Shown: positions 8,544-17,614, numbered from the stretch's first letter. The stretch is DNA of 64,000 nt from Comamonas_C sp026954015 (GCA_035063785.1 JAPSFS010000012.1:1-64000), one strand, 5' to 3'. Notes: a model not told the origin generated them from the letters alone. Translations and numbers: made by a program.

Positions 8544-8975
8544 TCAGTACAGGCCGAACAGCTTGGCGCCGAGGATCACGGTGAGGCCGAGGGCGAGGAT
8601 CAGCGTGGCAGCCGCGGTGCGGCGCCCGCGCGACTTCGTCGTCATGTGCGTGGCGTCGAAGTAGAGGTGGCGCACACCGGCGATGAAATGCTGCAGGTAG
8701 GCCCAGATCAGCGCCAGCACCACGAGCTTGATGAACCAGCCCGGCAGGAAGCCCGCGCCCTCCGTGAAGATGGAGGCGAACCGGTTGAACGAGACTTCGG
8801 AGCTCACCGAGGTGTCGAACATCCAGATGATGAACGGCAGCAGCAGAAAAATCAGCAGGCCGCTGATGCGGTGCATGCCCGAGACGATGGCGGCGAGCGG
8901 CCAGCGGTAGCTGGGCAGGTCTGCGAACGCGTTGATGTTGCGGAACTCCGGGCGTTTCTTGGCGGTCTCTGTCAT
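8544..8975 (-). CDS. sdhC: Succinate dehydrogenase cytochrome b556 subunit
   Basis: A 143-residue, three-helix membrane protein. The motifs HRISGLLIFLLLPF and AGVRHLYFDATH are characteristic of SdhC; the histidine in GVRH is the second haem b ligand. The start at MTETAKKRPEFRN follows GAAAG at a suitable distance. A longer frame upstream exists but has no support. It is the first gene of sdhCDAB-sdhE-gltA. Confidence 0.95.
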   Translation of the reverse strand: MTETAKKRPEFRNINAFADLPSYRWPLAAIVSGMHRISGLLIFLLLPFIIWMFDTSVSSEVSFNRFASIFTEGAGFLPGWFIKLVVLALIWAYLQHFIAGVRHLYFDATHMTTKSRGRRTAAATLILALGLTVILGAKLFGLY

Positions 8976-9111
8976 GGATGGGCTTTCGTGTGGGGTGCAA
9001 TCAAGCGTGGCGCGCGGCGCCTGCAACGTAAAATTCTATTGCACCGCAAAATGCGTTGCGCGCTGGTGCGGAATATTGTGCGCCGTGCAGCCGCCTTGCG
9101 CGGGTACAAGG

Positions 9112-9924
9112 TCAGTTGAGCGTGTTGTGGTAATGGTGTGTGTCCGTGCGGTACAGGCCGCGGCGCAACTCCATTGGCGCGTCGTTGTAGGTGTAGGCGA
9201 TGCGCTCCACGCTCAGCAGCGGGGTGCCTGCGCTCACCTGCAGCAACCCGGCCTGTTCGGCGGTGGGCGCAACCGCGTGCAGTTTTTCGTCGGCGCGCAC
9301 CATGCGCACGCCGAAGTCGATCTCGAACATCGCGTACGTCGGCCCCGGGTAATTCATCAGCCGCTCGGCGGTCAGGCCCTTGAACGCGTGGCCGGGCAGC
9401 CAGATGTCCTCGAGGATCGCCGGTGTGTCGGCGAACGCCAGAATCCGCCGTGCGTGCATCACCGCCTCGCCGCTGCGCAGCGCGAGCGCGCGTGCGATCC
9501 CGGCGCTGGAGCGCACGCGCCGGCACTCGATCACGCGGCGCTGCGCCGGTCCCTCGACGCTGGCGTCGCCATGGTCGGGGCGCAGGCGCAGAAAGCGGTA
9601 CTGCACCTGCTGCTCGGTGTGCGTGGCGACGAACGTGCCCTTGCCCTGGCGGCGCACGACGAGGTTGTCGCCCGCGAGCGCGTCGATCGCCTTGCGCACC
9701 GTTCCCTGGCTCACCCGAAAGCGCGCCGCGAGCTCCATTTCGCTGGGAATGAGCTCGCCGGGCTTCCACTCGCCCGACTGCAGGCCCTGCAGGATCAGCC
9801 CCTTGATCTGCAGATACAGCGGGCTGAAGGCGGGCGTGTCCAGGTAGGCGTCGGTGTTGCGGGGCATGGCTTGAGGGTGGTCGCGCCGTGCCGCCGCAGA
9901 TGCGCGCAGATGGCGTTGAACCAT
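9112..9924 (-). CDS. GntR-family (HutC subfamily) transcriptional regulator
   Basis: The protein has an N-terminal winged helix-turn-helix (PLYLQIKGLILQGL, then ELAARFRVSQGTVRKAIDAL) and a C-terminal UTRA effector domain that usually binds a small metabolite. The ATG at 9924 gives 270 residues; an internal ATG at 9867 (MPRNTDAYL) would give 251 and matches typical family N-termini better, but neither has a clear ribosome-binding site. It sits between sdhC and divergently transcribed mdh, and a perfect palindrome in the shared promoter region is its likely operator. The context suggests a TCA-cycle regulator responding to an intermediate. The ligand is not evident from sequence. Confidence 0.92.
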   Translation of the reverse strand: MVQRHLRASAAARRDHPQAMPRNTDAYLDTPAFSPLYLQIKGLILQGLQSGEWKPGELIPSEMELAARFRVSQGTVRKAIDALAGDNLVVRRQGKGTFVATHTEQQVQYRFLRLRPDHGDASVEGPAQRRVIECRRVRSSAGIARALALRSGEAVMHARRILAFADTPAILEDIWLPGHAFKGLTAERLMNYPGPTYAMFEIDFGVRMVRADEKLHAVAPTAEQAGLLQVSAGTPLLSVERIAYTYNDAPMELRRGLYRTDTHHYHNTLN

Positions 9925-9932
9925 CGTTAATC

Positions 9933-9950
9933 ATATCTTATATAAGATAT
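9933..9950. promoter_or_regulatory. Perfect 18-bp palindrome, likely GntR operator
   Basis: ATATCTTATATAAGATAT is its own reverse complement and is the most AT-rich stretch in this neighbourhood. It lies 8 bp upstream of the gntR start and 8 bp upstream of the -35 element of mdh. A two-fold symmetric site is what a dimeric GntR protein needs. Binding here could control both mdh and the regulator's own gene. This is inferred from position and symmetry. Confidence 0.75.
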
Positions 9951-9958
9951 AAGACAAA

Positions 9959-9988
9959 TTGACCGTAAGGCCCTTCGCGCGCTACACT
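9959..9988 (+). promoter_or_regulatory. Sigma-70-like promoter of mdh
   Basis: TTGACC at 9959-9964 and TACACT at 9983-9988 are separated by 18 bp, close to the consensus -35 and -10 elements. The predicted transcript starts about 60 bp before the mdh ATG. The palindromic operator lies directly upstream of the -35 element. Confidence 0.6.
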
Positions 9989-10054
9989 CGGAGGACTCTG
10001 CTCAGGACGCGCGCGCCTGCAGCGAGCGTTTTCATCCCTGACTGGAGTTTCACC

Positions 10055-11041
10055 ATGAGCAAAAAACCCGTCCGCGTGGCCGTCACCGGCGCCGCGGGGC
10101 AGATCGGCTACGCACTGTTGTTTCGCATCGCCGCCGGCGAGATGCTGGGCAAGGACCAGCCCGTGATCCTGCAGCTGCTGGAAATTCCGGCCGAAAAGGC
10201 GCAGAACGCGCTCAAGGGCGTGATCATGGAGCTGGAAGACTGCGCGTTCCCGCTGCTCGCAGGCATCGAGGCGCATTCCGATCCGATGCAGGCTTTCAAG
10301 GACACCGATTACGCGCTGCTCGTGGGCGCGCGCCCACGTGGCCCCGGTATGGAGCGTGCCGACCTGCTGGCCGCCAATGCGCAGATCTTCACGGCACAGG
10401 GCAAGGCGCTCAATGCGGTGGCGTCGCGCAATGTCAAGGTGCTCGTCGTGGGCAACCCGGCCAATACCAATGCCTACATCACGATGAAGTCCGCGCCCGA
10501 CCTGCCGCGCGAGAATTTCACCGCCATGCTGCGGCTGGACCACAACCGCGCCGCGAGCCAGATCGCGCACAAGATGGGCGTGGCCGTGGGCGACATCGAA
10601 AAGCTCTGCGTCTGGGGCAACCACTCGCCCACCATGTATGCCGACTACCGCTTCGCGAGCGCGAACGGCAAGTCGGTCAAGGACGCGATCCACGACCAGG
10701 ACTGGAACGCCAACGTGTTCCTGCCCACGGTGGGCAAGCGCGGCGCGGCGATCATCGAGGCGCGCGGCCTGTCCTCGGCTGCGTCGGCCGCCAATGCCGC
10801 CATCGGCCACATGCACGACTGGGCGCTGGGCACGGGCGGCAAGTGGGTCACGATGGGCATCCCGTCCAATGGCGACTACGGCATCCCCAAGGATGTGATC
10901 TTCGGCTTCCCGGTCACCACCGAAGGCGGCAAGTACACGGTCGTCAAGGGGCTGGAAATCGATGCGTTCTCGCAGGAGCGCATCAACAAGACGCTGGCCG
11001 AGCTGCAGGGCGAACAGGAAGCAGTCAAGCACCTGCTGTAA
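10055..11041 (+). CDS. mdh: Malate dehydrogenase
   Basis: The enzyme interconverts malate and oxaloacetate with NAD. The 328-residue protein has the Rossmann motif VAVTGAAGQIGYALL at its N-terminus, the catalytic Asp in RLDHNRA and the catalytic His in NHSPTMYAD. This is the type 2, cytoplasmic-like malate dehydrogenase found in Burkholderiales. The start follows GGAGTTTCACC. It heads a plus-strand series leading to acnB, and its promoter overlaps the putative GntR control region. Confidence 0.97.
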   Translation: MSKKPVRVAVTGAAGQIGYALLFRIAAGEMLGKDQPVILQLLEIPAEKAQNALKGVIMELEDCAFPLLAGIEAHSDPMQAFKDTDYALLVGARPRGPGMERADLLAANAQIFTAQGKALNAVASRNVKVLVVGNPANTNAYITMKSAPDLPRENFTAMLRLDHNRAASQIAHKMGVAVGDIEKLCVWGNHSPTMYADYRFASANGKSVKDAIHDQDWNANVFLPTVGKRGAAIIEARGLSSAASAANAAIGHMHDWALGTGGKWVTMGIPSNGDYGIPKDVIFGFPVTTEGGKYTVVKGLEIDAFSQERINKTLAELQGEQEAVKHLL

Positions 11042-11053
11042 ACAGCCGCCCCC

Positions 11054-11848
11054 ATGCAGGACTGGGACCCCGCGCTCTACCTGCGCTTTGCCGACGCGCG
11101 CACGCGCCCCGCGGCGGAGTTGCTGGCGCGGGTGCCGCTGCGCGAGGCCCGCCGTGCGGTGGATCTGGGTTGCGGTACAGGCAACTCCACGGCGCTGCTG
11201 GCGCAACGTTATCCTGGTGCGCGGGTAACCGGTATCGACAGCTCGCAGGCCATGCTGGCGCGGGCGCGCGAGCAGTTGCCGTCGGTGGACTTCGCGCTGG
11301 CCGACATGGCCACGTGGGAGCCGTCGGCGGATGCGCACCCCGACTTGATTTTTGCCAACGCGTCGCTGCAGTGGGCGATAAACCACGAGGCCTTGCTGGT
11401 GCGCCTTTTTGCGTGCCTGGCCCCCGGTGGCGCGCTGGCCGTGCAGATGCCCGACAACCTGAATGAGCCCGTGCACCGGCTGGCCCGCGAAGTGGCGGCC
11501 CTGCCGCAGTACGCGGACTCGATCGAGGAGGGCGCTGAACACGCGCGTAGCGCCTTGCTGCCCGCCGCCGGTTACTACGACCTGCTCGCTGCGCCGGGGC
11601 GCGGCGCAGCGGCGGTGGATGTGTGGCGCACGGTGTACCAGCAGCCCATGGCGTCGCCCGCGGCCATCGTGCAGTGGTTGCGGGGCGCGGGCATCAAGCC
11701 CTACGTTGATGTGCTGCCTGCCGCGCTGCAGCGAGAATTCCTCGCCGAATACGAACGCCGCATCGATGCGGCGTACCCGCCGCGCGCCGATGGCACGCGT
11801 CTGCTTGCGTTTCCACGCATTTTCATCGTCGCACTACGCACGCCATGA
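11054..11848 (+). CDS. tam: Class I SAM-dependent methyltransferase, likely trans-aconitate 2-methyltransferase
   Basis: The 264-residue protein has the SAM-binding motif VDLGCGTGNS and the Tam-like features WDPALYLRFADARTRPA at the N-terminus and FANASLQWAINHEALL after the core. Tam methylates trans-aconitate, a spontaneous by-product that inhibits aconitase. The gene lies between mdh and acnB, 12 bp after mdh, so the genomic context supports this role. It overlaps the following lyase gene by 4 bp (ATGA). Confidence 0.85.
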   Translation: MQDWDPALYLRFADARTRPAAELLARVPLREARRAVDLGCGTGNSTALLAQRYPGARVTGIDSSQAMLARAREQLPSVDFALADMATWEPSADAHPDLIFANASLQWAINHEALLVRLFACLAPGGALAVQMPDNLNEPVHRLAREVAALPQYADSIEEGAEHARSALLPAAGYYDLLAAPGRGAAAVDVWRTVYQQPMASPAAIVQWLRGAGIKPYVDVLPAALQREFLAEYERRIDAAYPPRADGTRLLAFPRIFIVALRTP

Positions 11849-12837
11849 ACGCTTCTGCCCACGCCCATCCCGCCGAAATCCTGCGCGATACACAGGCCGG
11901 TACCGTCGTATTGCCCGTGTGCGACCACTACAGCGGCGTCGAGGCGCGCATGCGCAAGAGCCTGCAGTTGCAGGCCGAGATGACGCGCGAGTTCGGCACC
12001 TGCGTGTTCGACGTGACGCTCGACTGCGAGGACGGCGCGCCCGTCGGTGGTGAGGCGGCGCATGCGCGGCTCGTGGCTTCGCTGCTGCGCGAGGCACCCG
12101 TGGGCGCCAGGGTGGCGGTGCGCGTGCACCCGGTCGATCATCCGGCGTTCGCACAGGACATGGACACCCTCGTGAGCGAGGCGGCCGACCGCCTGTGCCA
12201 CGTGATGGTGCCCAAGGTCGAGAGTGTGGACGACCTGATTCGTGTCGAAAAAGCCCTGCAGCGCAATGGGGGCGAGCGGTTGCCGCTACAGGTCTTGATA
12301 GAGTCGCCGGCCGCGGTGCACCGGGTCTTCGACATTGCCGCGCATCCGCGCGTGCAAAGCATCTCGTTCGGCCTGATGGATTTCGTCTCGGCCCACGGTG
12401 GCGCGATCCCCGCGTCGGCGATGTCTTCGCGCGGGCAGTTCGAGCACCCGCTGGTGGTGCGCGCCAAGCTCGAGATCGCGAGCGCCTGCCACGCGCATGG
12501 CAAGGTGCCGTCGCACTGCGTGGTGACCGAATTCAAGGACATGGACGCAATGCGCGCGAGCGCCGCGCGTGCCGCCCACGAGTTTGGCTACACCCGCATG
12601 TGGAGCATCCACCCCGCGCAAATCCGCCCCATCCTGGCCGCGATGGCGCCCGATGCGCAGGAAGTCACGTTGGCGGCGCGCATCCTGTGTGCGGCCGAAG
12701 CGGCCGACTGGGCGCCGATCAGCGACGATGGCGCGCTGCACGACCGTGCGAGCTACCGCTACTTCTGGCATCTGCTCGAGCGCGCGCATGCCACGGGCCA
12801 GTCCGTGCCCCCCGAGGTACGGCGCTGGTTTGCCTGA
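11845..12837 (+). CDS. HpcH/HpaI aldolase, CitE-like CoA ester lyase
   Basis: The 330-residue protein belongs to the citrate lyase beta-subunit/malyl-CoA lyase superfamily. Visible signatures are the metal-binding DCEDGAPVGGE, the MVPKVESVDD strand, and IESPAAVHR followed by SFGLMDFVSAHGG. Members cleave or form malyl-CoA, citramalyl-CoA or citryl-CoA esters. There are no citD or citF partners here, so it is not part of a citrate lyase complex. Coupling to tam and proximity to mdh and acnB point to a role near the TCA cycle. The substrate cannot be read from sequence. Confidence 0.85.
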   Translation: MNASAHAHPAEILRDTQAGTVVLPVCDHYSGVEARMRKSLQLQAEMTREFGTCVFDVTLDCEDGAPVGGEAAHARLVASLLREAPVGARVAVRVHPVDHPAFAQDMDTLVSEAADRLCHVMVPKVESVDDLIRVEKALQRNGGERLPLQVLIESPAAVHRVFDIAAHPRVQSISFGLMDFVSAHGGAIPASAMSSRGQFEHPLVVRAKLEIASACHAHGKVPSHCVVTEFKDMDAMRASAARAAHEFGYTRMWSIHPAQIRPILAAMAPDAQEVTLAARILCAAEAADWAPISDDGALHDRASYRYFWHLLERAHATGQSVPPEVRRWFA

Positions 12838-12876
12838 CACTATGGCTTTCTCTTTCCACCCCTCGCAGGTGATTCG

Positions 12877-13452
12877 ATGCAACCCTTGATTCTGGCTACC
12901 GCCCTGTGGCTGAGCCCGGCGCTCGCGCTGGCCGCCGACGCCGGGCCCGCGCCGGCAGGTGCGAAAGCCCCCCGTGCCCAGCCCGCCGCCAAACCGGCGC
13001 CGAAAGTCGCGGTGAGGAAGGCTGCGCCAGCAAAGAAGAGCGCAAATGAAGCAAAGGCGGCACCCGAGGCGGTCACTGAGGTCATCGTGCTCACGCCCGA
13101 AGAGCAGGCCATCGCCCAGCGTGTCTATACCGGGCGCATCGCGTGCGAGCTGGGCGCGGTGGTGCAGATCGACCCCGATCCGAAGTCGCCCGGCAGCTTC
13201 TTCGTGAGCGGCAAGGGCTTTCGCTACCACATGCGCCCCATGGTCTCGGCCACGAGCACGGTGCGGCTGGAAGACCAGCACGCGGGGGCCGTGTGGCTGC
13301 AGATCGCCAACAAATCCATGCTCATGAACCAGAAGCTTGGCCACCGCATGGCCGACGAATGCATGAGCGAGCAGCAGGCGCAGGTGACGCAGGCCATGAA
13401 GACCGCGCCCGCACCCAGCCTGTTCGATTCCGCGCCCGCGGGCAGCCGCTGA
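12877..13452 (+). CDS. Secreted conserved hypothetical protein
   Basis: The 191-residue protein starts with a short signal peptide (LILATALWLSPALALAADA). An Ala/Pro/Lys-rich linker of about 50 residues follows, then a compact C-terminal domain from residue 70 (LTPEEQAIAQRVYTGRIACELG, YHMRPMVSATSTVRLED). The domain has two cysteines. It is probably periplasmic, with the positively charged linker perhaps touching the cell envelope. I do not recognise a function. It sits between the CitE-like lyase and acnB with short gaps. Confidence 0.75.
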   Translation: MQPLILATALWLSPALALAADAGPAPAGAKAPRAQPAAKPAPKVAVRKAAPAKKSANEAKAAPEAVTEVIVLTPEEQAIAQRVYTGRIACELGAVVQIDPDPKSPGSFFVSGKGFRYHMRPMVSATSTVRLEDQHAGAVWLQIANKSMLMNQKLGHRMADECMSEQQAQVTQAMKTAPAPSLFDSAPAGSR

Positions 13453-13513
13453 TGCCGGCAGGCGCCGCGCCCCTCCTGTTTTGATTCGATGGAATTACCT
13501 GGAGAACTACAAC

Positions 13514-16105
13514 ATGCTGCAAGCCTACCGTGAACACGCCGCCCAACGCGCCGCGCTCGGCATACCGCCGCTGGCGCTCAGCGCTCAGCAGGTGTCCGAA
13601 CTGGTCGAGCTGATCAAGAACCCGCCCGCGGGCGAGGCGGAATTCCTCATGGAGCTGCTCGTGCACCGTGTGCCGCCGGGCGTGGACGACGCGAGCAAGG
13701 TCAAGGCCTCGTTTCTCGCGGCCGTGGCGCACGGCGAAATCACGGTGGGACTGATCTCGCGCCAGCGCGCAACCGAGCTGCTGGGCACGATGGTGGGCGG
13801 CTACAACGTCCACCCGCTGGTCGATCTGCTGGACGACGCCGAGGTTGGCGCGACCGCCGCCGCGGCGCTGAAGCACACGTTGCTCATGTTCGACTACTTC
13901 AACGACGTGTCCGCCAAGGCGCAGGCGGGCAACGCGCTTGCCAGGGAGGTCGTTCAGAGCTGGGCCGATGCCGAGTGGTTCACGAGCCGCCCCAAGGTGG
14001 CTGAAAAGCTCACCGTTACCGTCTTCAAGGTGCCGGGCGAGACCAACACCGACGACCTCTCGCCCGCGCCGGACGCCACCACGCGCCCGGACATTCCGAT
14101 GCACTACCTTGCGATGCTCAAGAACGCGCGTCCCGACGCGGCGTTCCAGCCCGAGCAGGACGGCGTGCGCGGGCCGATCCAGTTCATCGAAGACCTGAAG
14201 CAAAAGGGCCACGTCGTCGCCTACGTGGGTGACGTGGTCGGCACGGGGTCGAGCCGCAAATCGGCCACCAATTCGGTCATCTGGGCCACGGGCGAGGACA
14301 TTCCCTACGTGCCCAACAAGCGCTTCGGCGGCGTGTGCCTGGGCGGCAAGATCGCGCCCATCTTCTTCAACACGCAGGAAGACTCGGGCGCGTTGCCGAT
14401 CGAGGTCGACGTCTCGAAGATGGAAATGGGCGACGTGATCGACATCTACCCCTACGCGGGGCGGATCGAGAAGGCGGGTCAGAAGATTGCCGACTTCACG
14501 CTCAAGAACGAGGTGCTGCTCGACGAGGTGCAGGCCGGCGGGCGCATCAACCTCATCATTGGCCGCTCGCTCACGGCGCGCGCGCGCGAATCGCTCGGGC
14601 TGGCGCCATCGACGGTGTTTCGCCTGCCCAAGGAGCCGGCGCCGTCCAAGGCCGGTTTCACGCTGGCGCAAAAGATGGTGGGCCGCGCCTGCGGTTTGCC
14701 CGAAGGGCAGGGCGTGCGCCCCGGCACCTACTGCGAACCCCGGATGACCACCGTGGGCAGCCAGGACACCACCGGCCCGATGACGCGCGACGAGCTCAAG
14801 GACCTTGCGTGCCTGGGCTTTTCGGCCGACATGGTGATGCAGAGTTTCTGCCACACGGCGGCCTACCCCAAGCCGGTGGACGTGAAGATGCACCACGAGT
14901 TGCCCGAGTTCATCAGCACGCGCGGCGGCGTTTCCCTGCGCCCGGGCGACGGCATCATCCACTCGTGGCTCAACCGCCTGCTGCTGCCCGATACCGTGGG
15001 CACGGGCGGTGACTCGCACACGCGCTTTCCGATCGGCATCAGCTTCCCCGCGGGCTCGGGTCTGGTGGCGTTTGCCGCCGCCACGGGTGTGATGCCTCTG
15101 GACATGCCCGAGTCGGTGCTGGTGCGCTTTCACGGGCAGATGCAGCCCGGCGTGACGCTGCGCGACCTGGTGCACGCGATTCCGCTCTTCGCCATCAAGC
15201 AGGGGCTGCTTACGGTGGCCAAGGCGGGCAAGAAAAATATTTTTTCGGGCCGTATCCTCGAAATCGAGGGTCTGCCGCATCTCAAGGCCGAACAGGCGTT
15301 TGAGCTTTCGGACGCATCGGCAGAGCGCAGCGCCGCAGGCTGCACGATCAAGCTGGACAAGGCACCGATCATCGAGTACCTCAAGTCCAACGTGGTGCTG
15401 ATGAAGAACATGATCGCCGACGGCTACCAGGACGCGAAGGCGCTGCGCCGGCGCATCGAGAAGGTTCAGAAGTGGCTTGCCAACCCGCAGCTGCTCGAAG
15501 CCGACAAGGACGCCGAATACGCCGCCGTGATCGACATTGACCTGAACGAGATCAAGGAGCCCATCGTCTGCTGCCCGAACGACCCCGACGACGCCAAGTT
15601 CCTCTCGGAAGTGGCGGGTACCAGGATCGACGAGGCCTTCATCGGCTCGTGCATGACCAACATCGGGCACTTCCGCGCGGCGGCCAGGCTGCTGGGCGGC
15701 CAGCGCGACATTCCGACCAAGCTTTGGGTTGCGCCGCCCACCAAGATGGACGAGAAGGAGCTGATCGGCGAGGGCCACTACGCCGCCTTCGGCACTGCGG
15801 GCGCGCGCACGGAACTGCCCGGCTGCAGCCTGTGCATGGGCAACCAGGCGCAGGTACGCCGTGGCGCGACGGTCATCTCCACCAGCACGCGCAACTTCCC
15901 CAACCGCCTGGGGCGCGACACCAACGTGTTCCTCGGCTCGGCCGAACTCGCCGCCATCGCCTCGCGTCTGGGCAAGCTGCCCACGCGTGAGGAGTACCTC
16001 AAGGAAATGGCGGTGGTCGATGCGGACAAGGCATCGATCTACCGCTACATGAACTTCGACCAGATCGAGGAGTACGCCAGGGTGGCGGACGGCGTCGAGG
16101 CCTGA
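13514..16105 (+). CDS. acnB: Aconitate hydratase B (2-methylisocitrate dehydratase)
   Basis: AcnB isomerises citrate to isocitrate through cis-aconitate and also acts in the 2-methylcitrate cycle. The 863-residue length is that of the AcnB family (865 in E. coli). The [4Fe-4S] ligands are visible in FIGSCMTNIGHF and GCSLCMGNQ near the C-terminus, and the N-terminal HEAT-like domain and GDVVGTGSSRKSATNS swivel motif are present. The start MLQAYREHAAQ follows GGAGAACTAC. A long antisense open frame over this gene is a composition artefact. Confidence 0.97.
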   Translation: MLQAYREHAAQRAALGIPPLALSAQQVSELVELIKNPPAGEAEFLMELLVHRVPPGVDDASKVKASFLAAVAHGEITVGLISRQRATELLGTMVGGYNVHPLVDLLDDAEVGATAAAALKHTLLMFDYFNDVSAKAQAGNALAREVVQSWADAEWFTSRPKVAEKLTVTVFKVPGETNTDDLSPAPDATTRPDIPMHYLAMLKNARPDAAFQPEQDGVRGPIQFIEDLKQKGHVVAYVGDVVGTGSSRKSATNSVIWATGEDIPYVPNKRFGGVCLGGKIAPIFFNTQEDSGALPIEVDVSKMEMGDVIDIYPYAGRIEKAGQKIADFTLKNEVLLDEVQAGGRINLIIGRSLTARARESLGLAPSTVFRLPKEPAPSKAGFTLAQKMVGRACGLPEGQGVRPGTYCEPRMTTVGSQDTTGPMTRDELKDLACLGFSADMVMQSFCHTAAYPKPVDVKMHHELPEFISTRGGVSLRPGDGIIHSWLNRLLLPDTVGTGGDSHTRFPIGISFPAGSGLVAFAAATGVMPLDMPESVLVRFHGQMQPGVTLRDLVHAIPLFAIKQGLLTVAKAGKKNIFSGRILEIEGLPHLKAEQAFELSDASAERSAAGCTIKLDKAPIIEYLKSNVVLMKNMIADGYQDAKALRRRIEKVQKWLANPQLLEADKDAEYAAVIDIDLNEIKEPIVCCPNDPDDAKFLSEVAGTRIDEAFIGSCMTNIGHFRAAARLLGGQRDIPTKLWVAPPTKMDEKELIGEGHYAAFGTAGARTELPGCSLCMGNQAQVRRGATVISTSTRNFPNRLGRDTNVFLGSAELAAIASRLGKLPTREEYLKEMAVVDADKASIYRYMNFDQIEEYARVADGVEA

Positions 16106-16428
16106 ACAGGCCGCTGTCTTTCGCAGCAACCGGGTCGAGACGCTTGCGCAAGCGCCTCGGCCATCCCCGCCGGCTTCGTTCCATGTCCCGCCGGTCATGC
16201 TGCCGCCGGGTTGGGTCACGGGCAGGTGTCACCCCCGGCGTTTCAGTTTCCCGATGAAGCTCCTCCGCATGATGAGGTAAGAAGACGTAAATTTTCTTTT
16301 ATTGCCTGCCGATCGGGTTTTATATTGCCTCCTCGCGACCTGCCCGAACCCATGGGGTGGTTCTCAGTGGTACTGGTGCATTTCTCACCGCAGCACTGTG
16401 AATGAACCAGCCCCACAAAGGAGGCATC
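16106..16428. other. Intergenic region after acnB
   Basis: The 323-bp gap contains a hairpin at about 16136-16159 centred on CGCTTGCGCAAGCG, without a T tract. It then has an AT-richer stretch at about 16275-16330 with TTATATT-like sequences that may hold the promoter of the next gene. I find no coding frame or recognisable RNA in it. Confidence 0.5.
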
Positions 16429-17439
16429 ATGAAAGCAATCCGTCGCGTGCCGCTGCGAGTGGCACTCACGATCGCATCGGTCACAGCCGTGGGGGTCGCG
16501 GCGCCAGTGGCAGTCGCCGCCAGCGCTTTTCCCGTGCCCCCCAACTTGGGGACGGCGGAAGGGACCGCCGCACTCATCCAGAACGTGCCGAAGCTTGGCG
16601 CAGGGCCCTTTGCGCTGGGCATGCCGGCGGACGAAGCGGTGGCCAGGATGAAGGCCGACGGCATGTTCAATGGCGGTGTTGGCGTCCGGCCGTCGATCGG
16701 ATTCAAGTTCTCGCAATTGCCGGACCATCCTCTCGTCGGCGGCTCTTACGGCGCAAGAAAGCTCCCGGACGGCAGCGGAGAAAATGTCGGCCTGCTCTTC
16801 ACCATGTATCCGAGCAAGCCGGTCGTCGCCGGCGTCAGCCGCGGGTTGAGCTTCACGCCTGAGACCGCCCCCAGCGTCGGCAATACGGTGGCCGAATTGC
16901 GCAAGAAATACGGCCCCGAGAGCGGGACCGGTACGAATTTGCTCTACTGGGTGTTCGATTACCAGGGCCATCCTTTGTCCAAGGCGCAGATGGCCGAACT
17001 GGAAAAAAACTCATGCCTGAGCCATGGCTCGGCAGCCGGCGGCCGCGCCGGCGGGATTGTCGATACCGACTGGATGGGCGGAAAGATCGAGAGGGGCTAT
17101 GTCGAATACCTGGCGCGTATCCACTCCAACCCCGACCCCAAATCCGAACGCAGCGCCAATCCGGCCTGCCTCAGCACCGTGCGTGTCGATGCCGACTTCG
17201 AGATGAGGGAGCCGGGTGGCACCCAAGGCGCATGGGGCAGCAAGAGCCTCTTCCCCGAAAAGGCCGCGGATTGGGCGCGCGCTGCGAACGCCGTGGTGGA
17301 ATCGCTCGGCGTAACCGTCTTGGATATTCCCCTCGACTACAGCGCCTCTACGGTTTCGCGCAATGCGGTGCTCAGCGGCGGGGCGGCGGAACAGCAAAGG
17401 CAACGCGACGCGGCCGGGACGCGCAAGCCGAGCCTGTAA
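16429..17439 (+). CDS. Secreted hypothetical protein
   Basis: A 336-residue protein starting at an ATG 5 bases after AAAGGAGG. A long signal peptide ends near residue 31 (PVAVAASAFP). A motif FALGMPADEAVARMKADG resembles the repeated helix-turn unit of small periplasmic SmpA/BLIP-like folds, but the resemblance is weak. Two cysteines (NSCLSHG, NPACLST) could form a disulfide. The tail from about residue 315 is low-complexity. I recognise no function. It opens a group of small secreted or membrane proteins of unknown role. Confidence 0.7.
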   Translation: MKAIRRVPLRVALTIASVTAVGVAAPVAVAASAFPVPPNLGTAEGTAALIQNVPKLGAGPFALGMPADEAVARMKADGMFNGGVGVRPSIGFKFSQLPDHPLVGGSYGARKLPDGSGENVGLLFTMYPSKPVVAGVSRGLSFTPETAPSVGNTVAELRKKYGPESGTGTNLLYWVFDYQGHPLSKAQMAELEKNSCLSHGSAAGGRAGGIVDTDWMGGKIERGYVEYLARIHSNPDPKSERSANPACLSTVRVDADFEMREPGGTQGAWGSKSLFPEKAADWARAANAVVESLGVTVLDIPLDYSASTVSRNAVLSGGAAEQQRQRDAAGTRKPSL

Positions 17440-17448
17440 GGACGTTCC

Positions 17449-17580
17449 ATGAGCAAGATGAAAGACTTGTGCGTCTTGTTGCTGCTGGCGGCGGGTGGCA
17501 TGGTGGCTGCTGCGGCTGCGTCGACGCACAGCATGATTGCTCTCGAACTGCCGTTTGATCACATCGTCGTAGTGCAATGA
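17449..17580 (+). CDS. Small secreted or membrane peptide, 43 residues
   Basis: An ATG 9 bp after the previous stop, with TAAGGA in front, opens a 43-residue frame. The sequence is a basic start (MSKMKD), a hydrophobic stretch (LCVLLLLAAGGMVAAAAA) and a short tail ending DHIVVVQ. It looks like a signal peptide with a roughly 20-residue mature part, or a single-pass membrane peptide. Position and ribosome-binding site support translation. The family is unknown. Confidence 0.5.
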   Translation: MSKMKDLCVLLLLAAGGMVAAAAASTHSMIALELPFDHIVVVQ

Positions 17581-17614
17581 CCGAAAACCTGAAAAGGAGA
17601 AAACGACGGAGAGA

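Noticed and set aside
13322..16219. A 965-codon open frame antisense to acnB
   Set aside because: High GC in third positions keeps the antisense frame open. It has no domain, no ribosome-binding site and lies opposite a clear AcnB.
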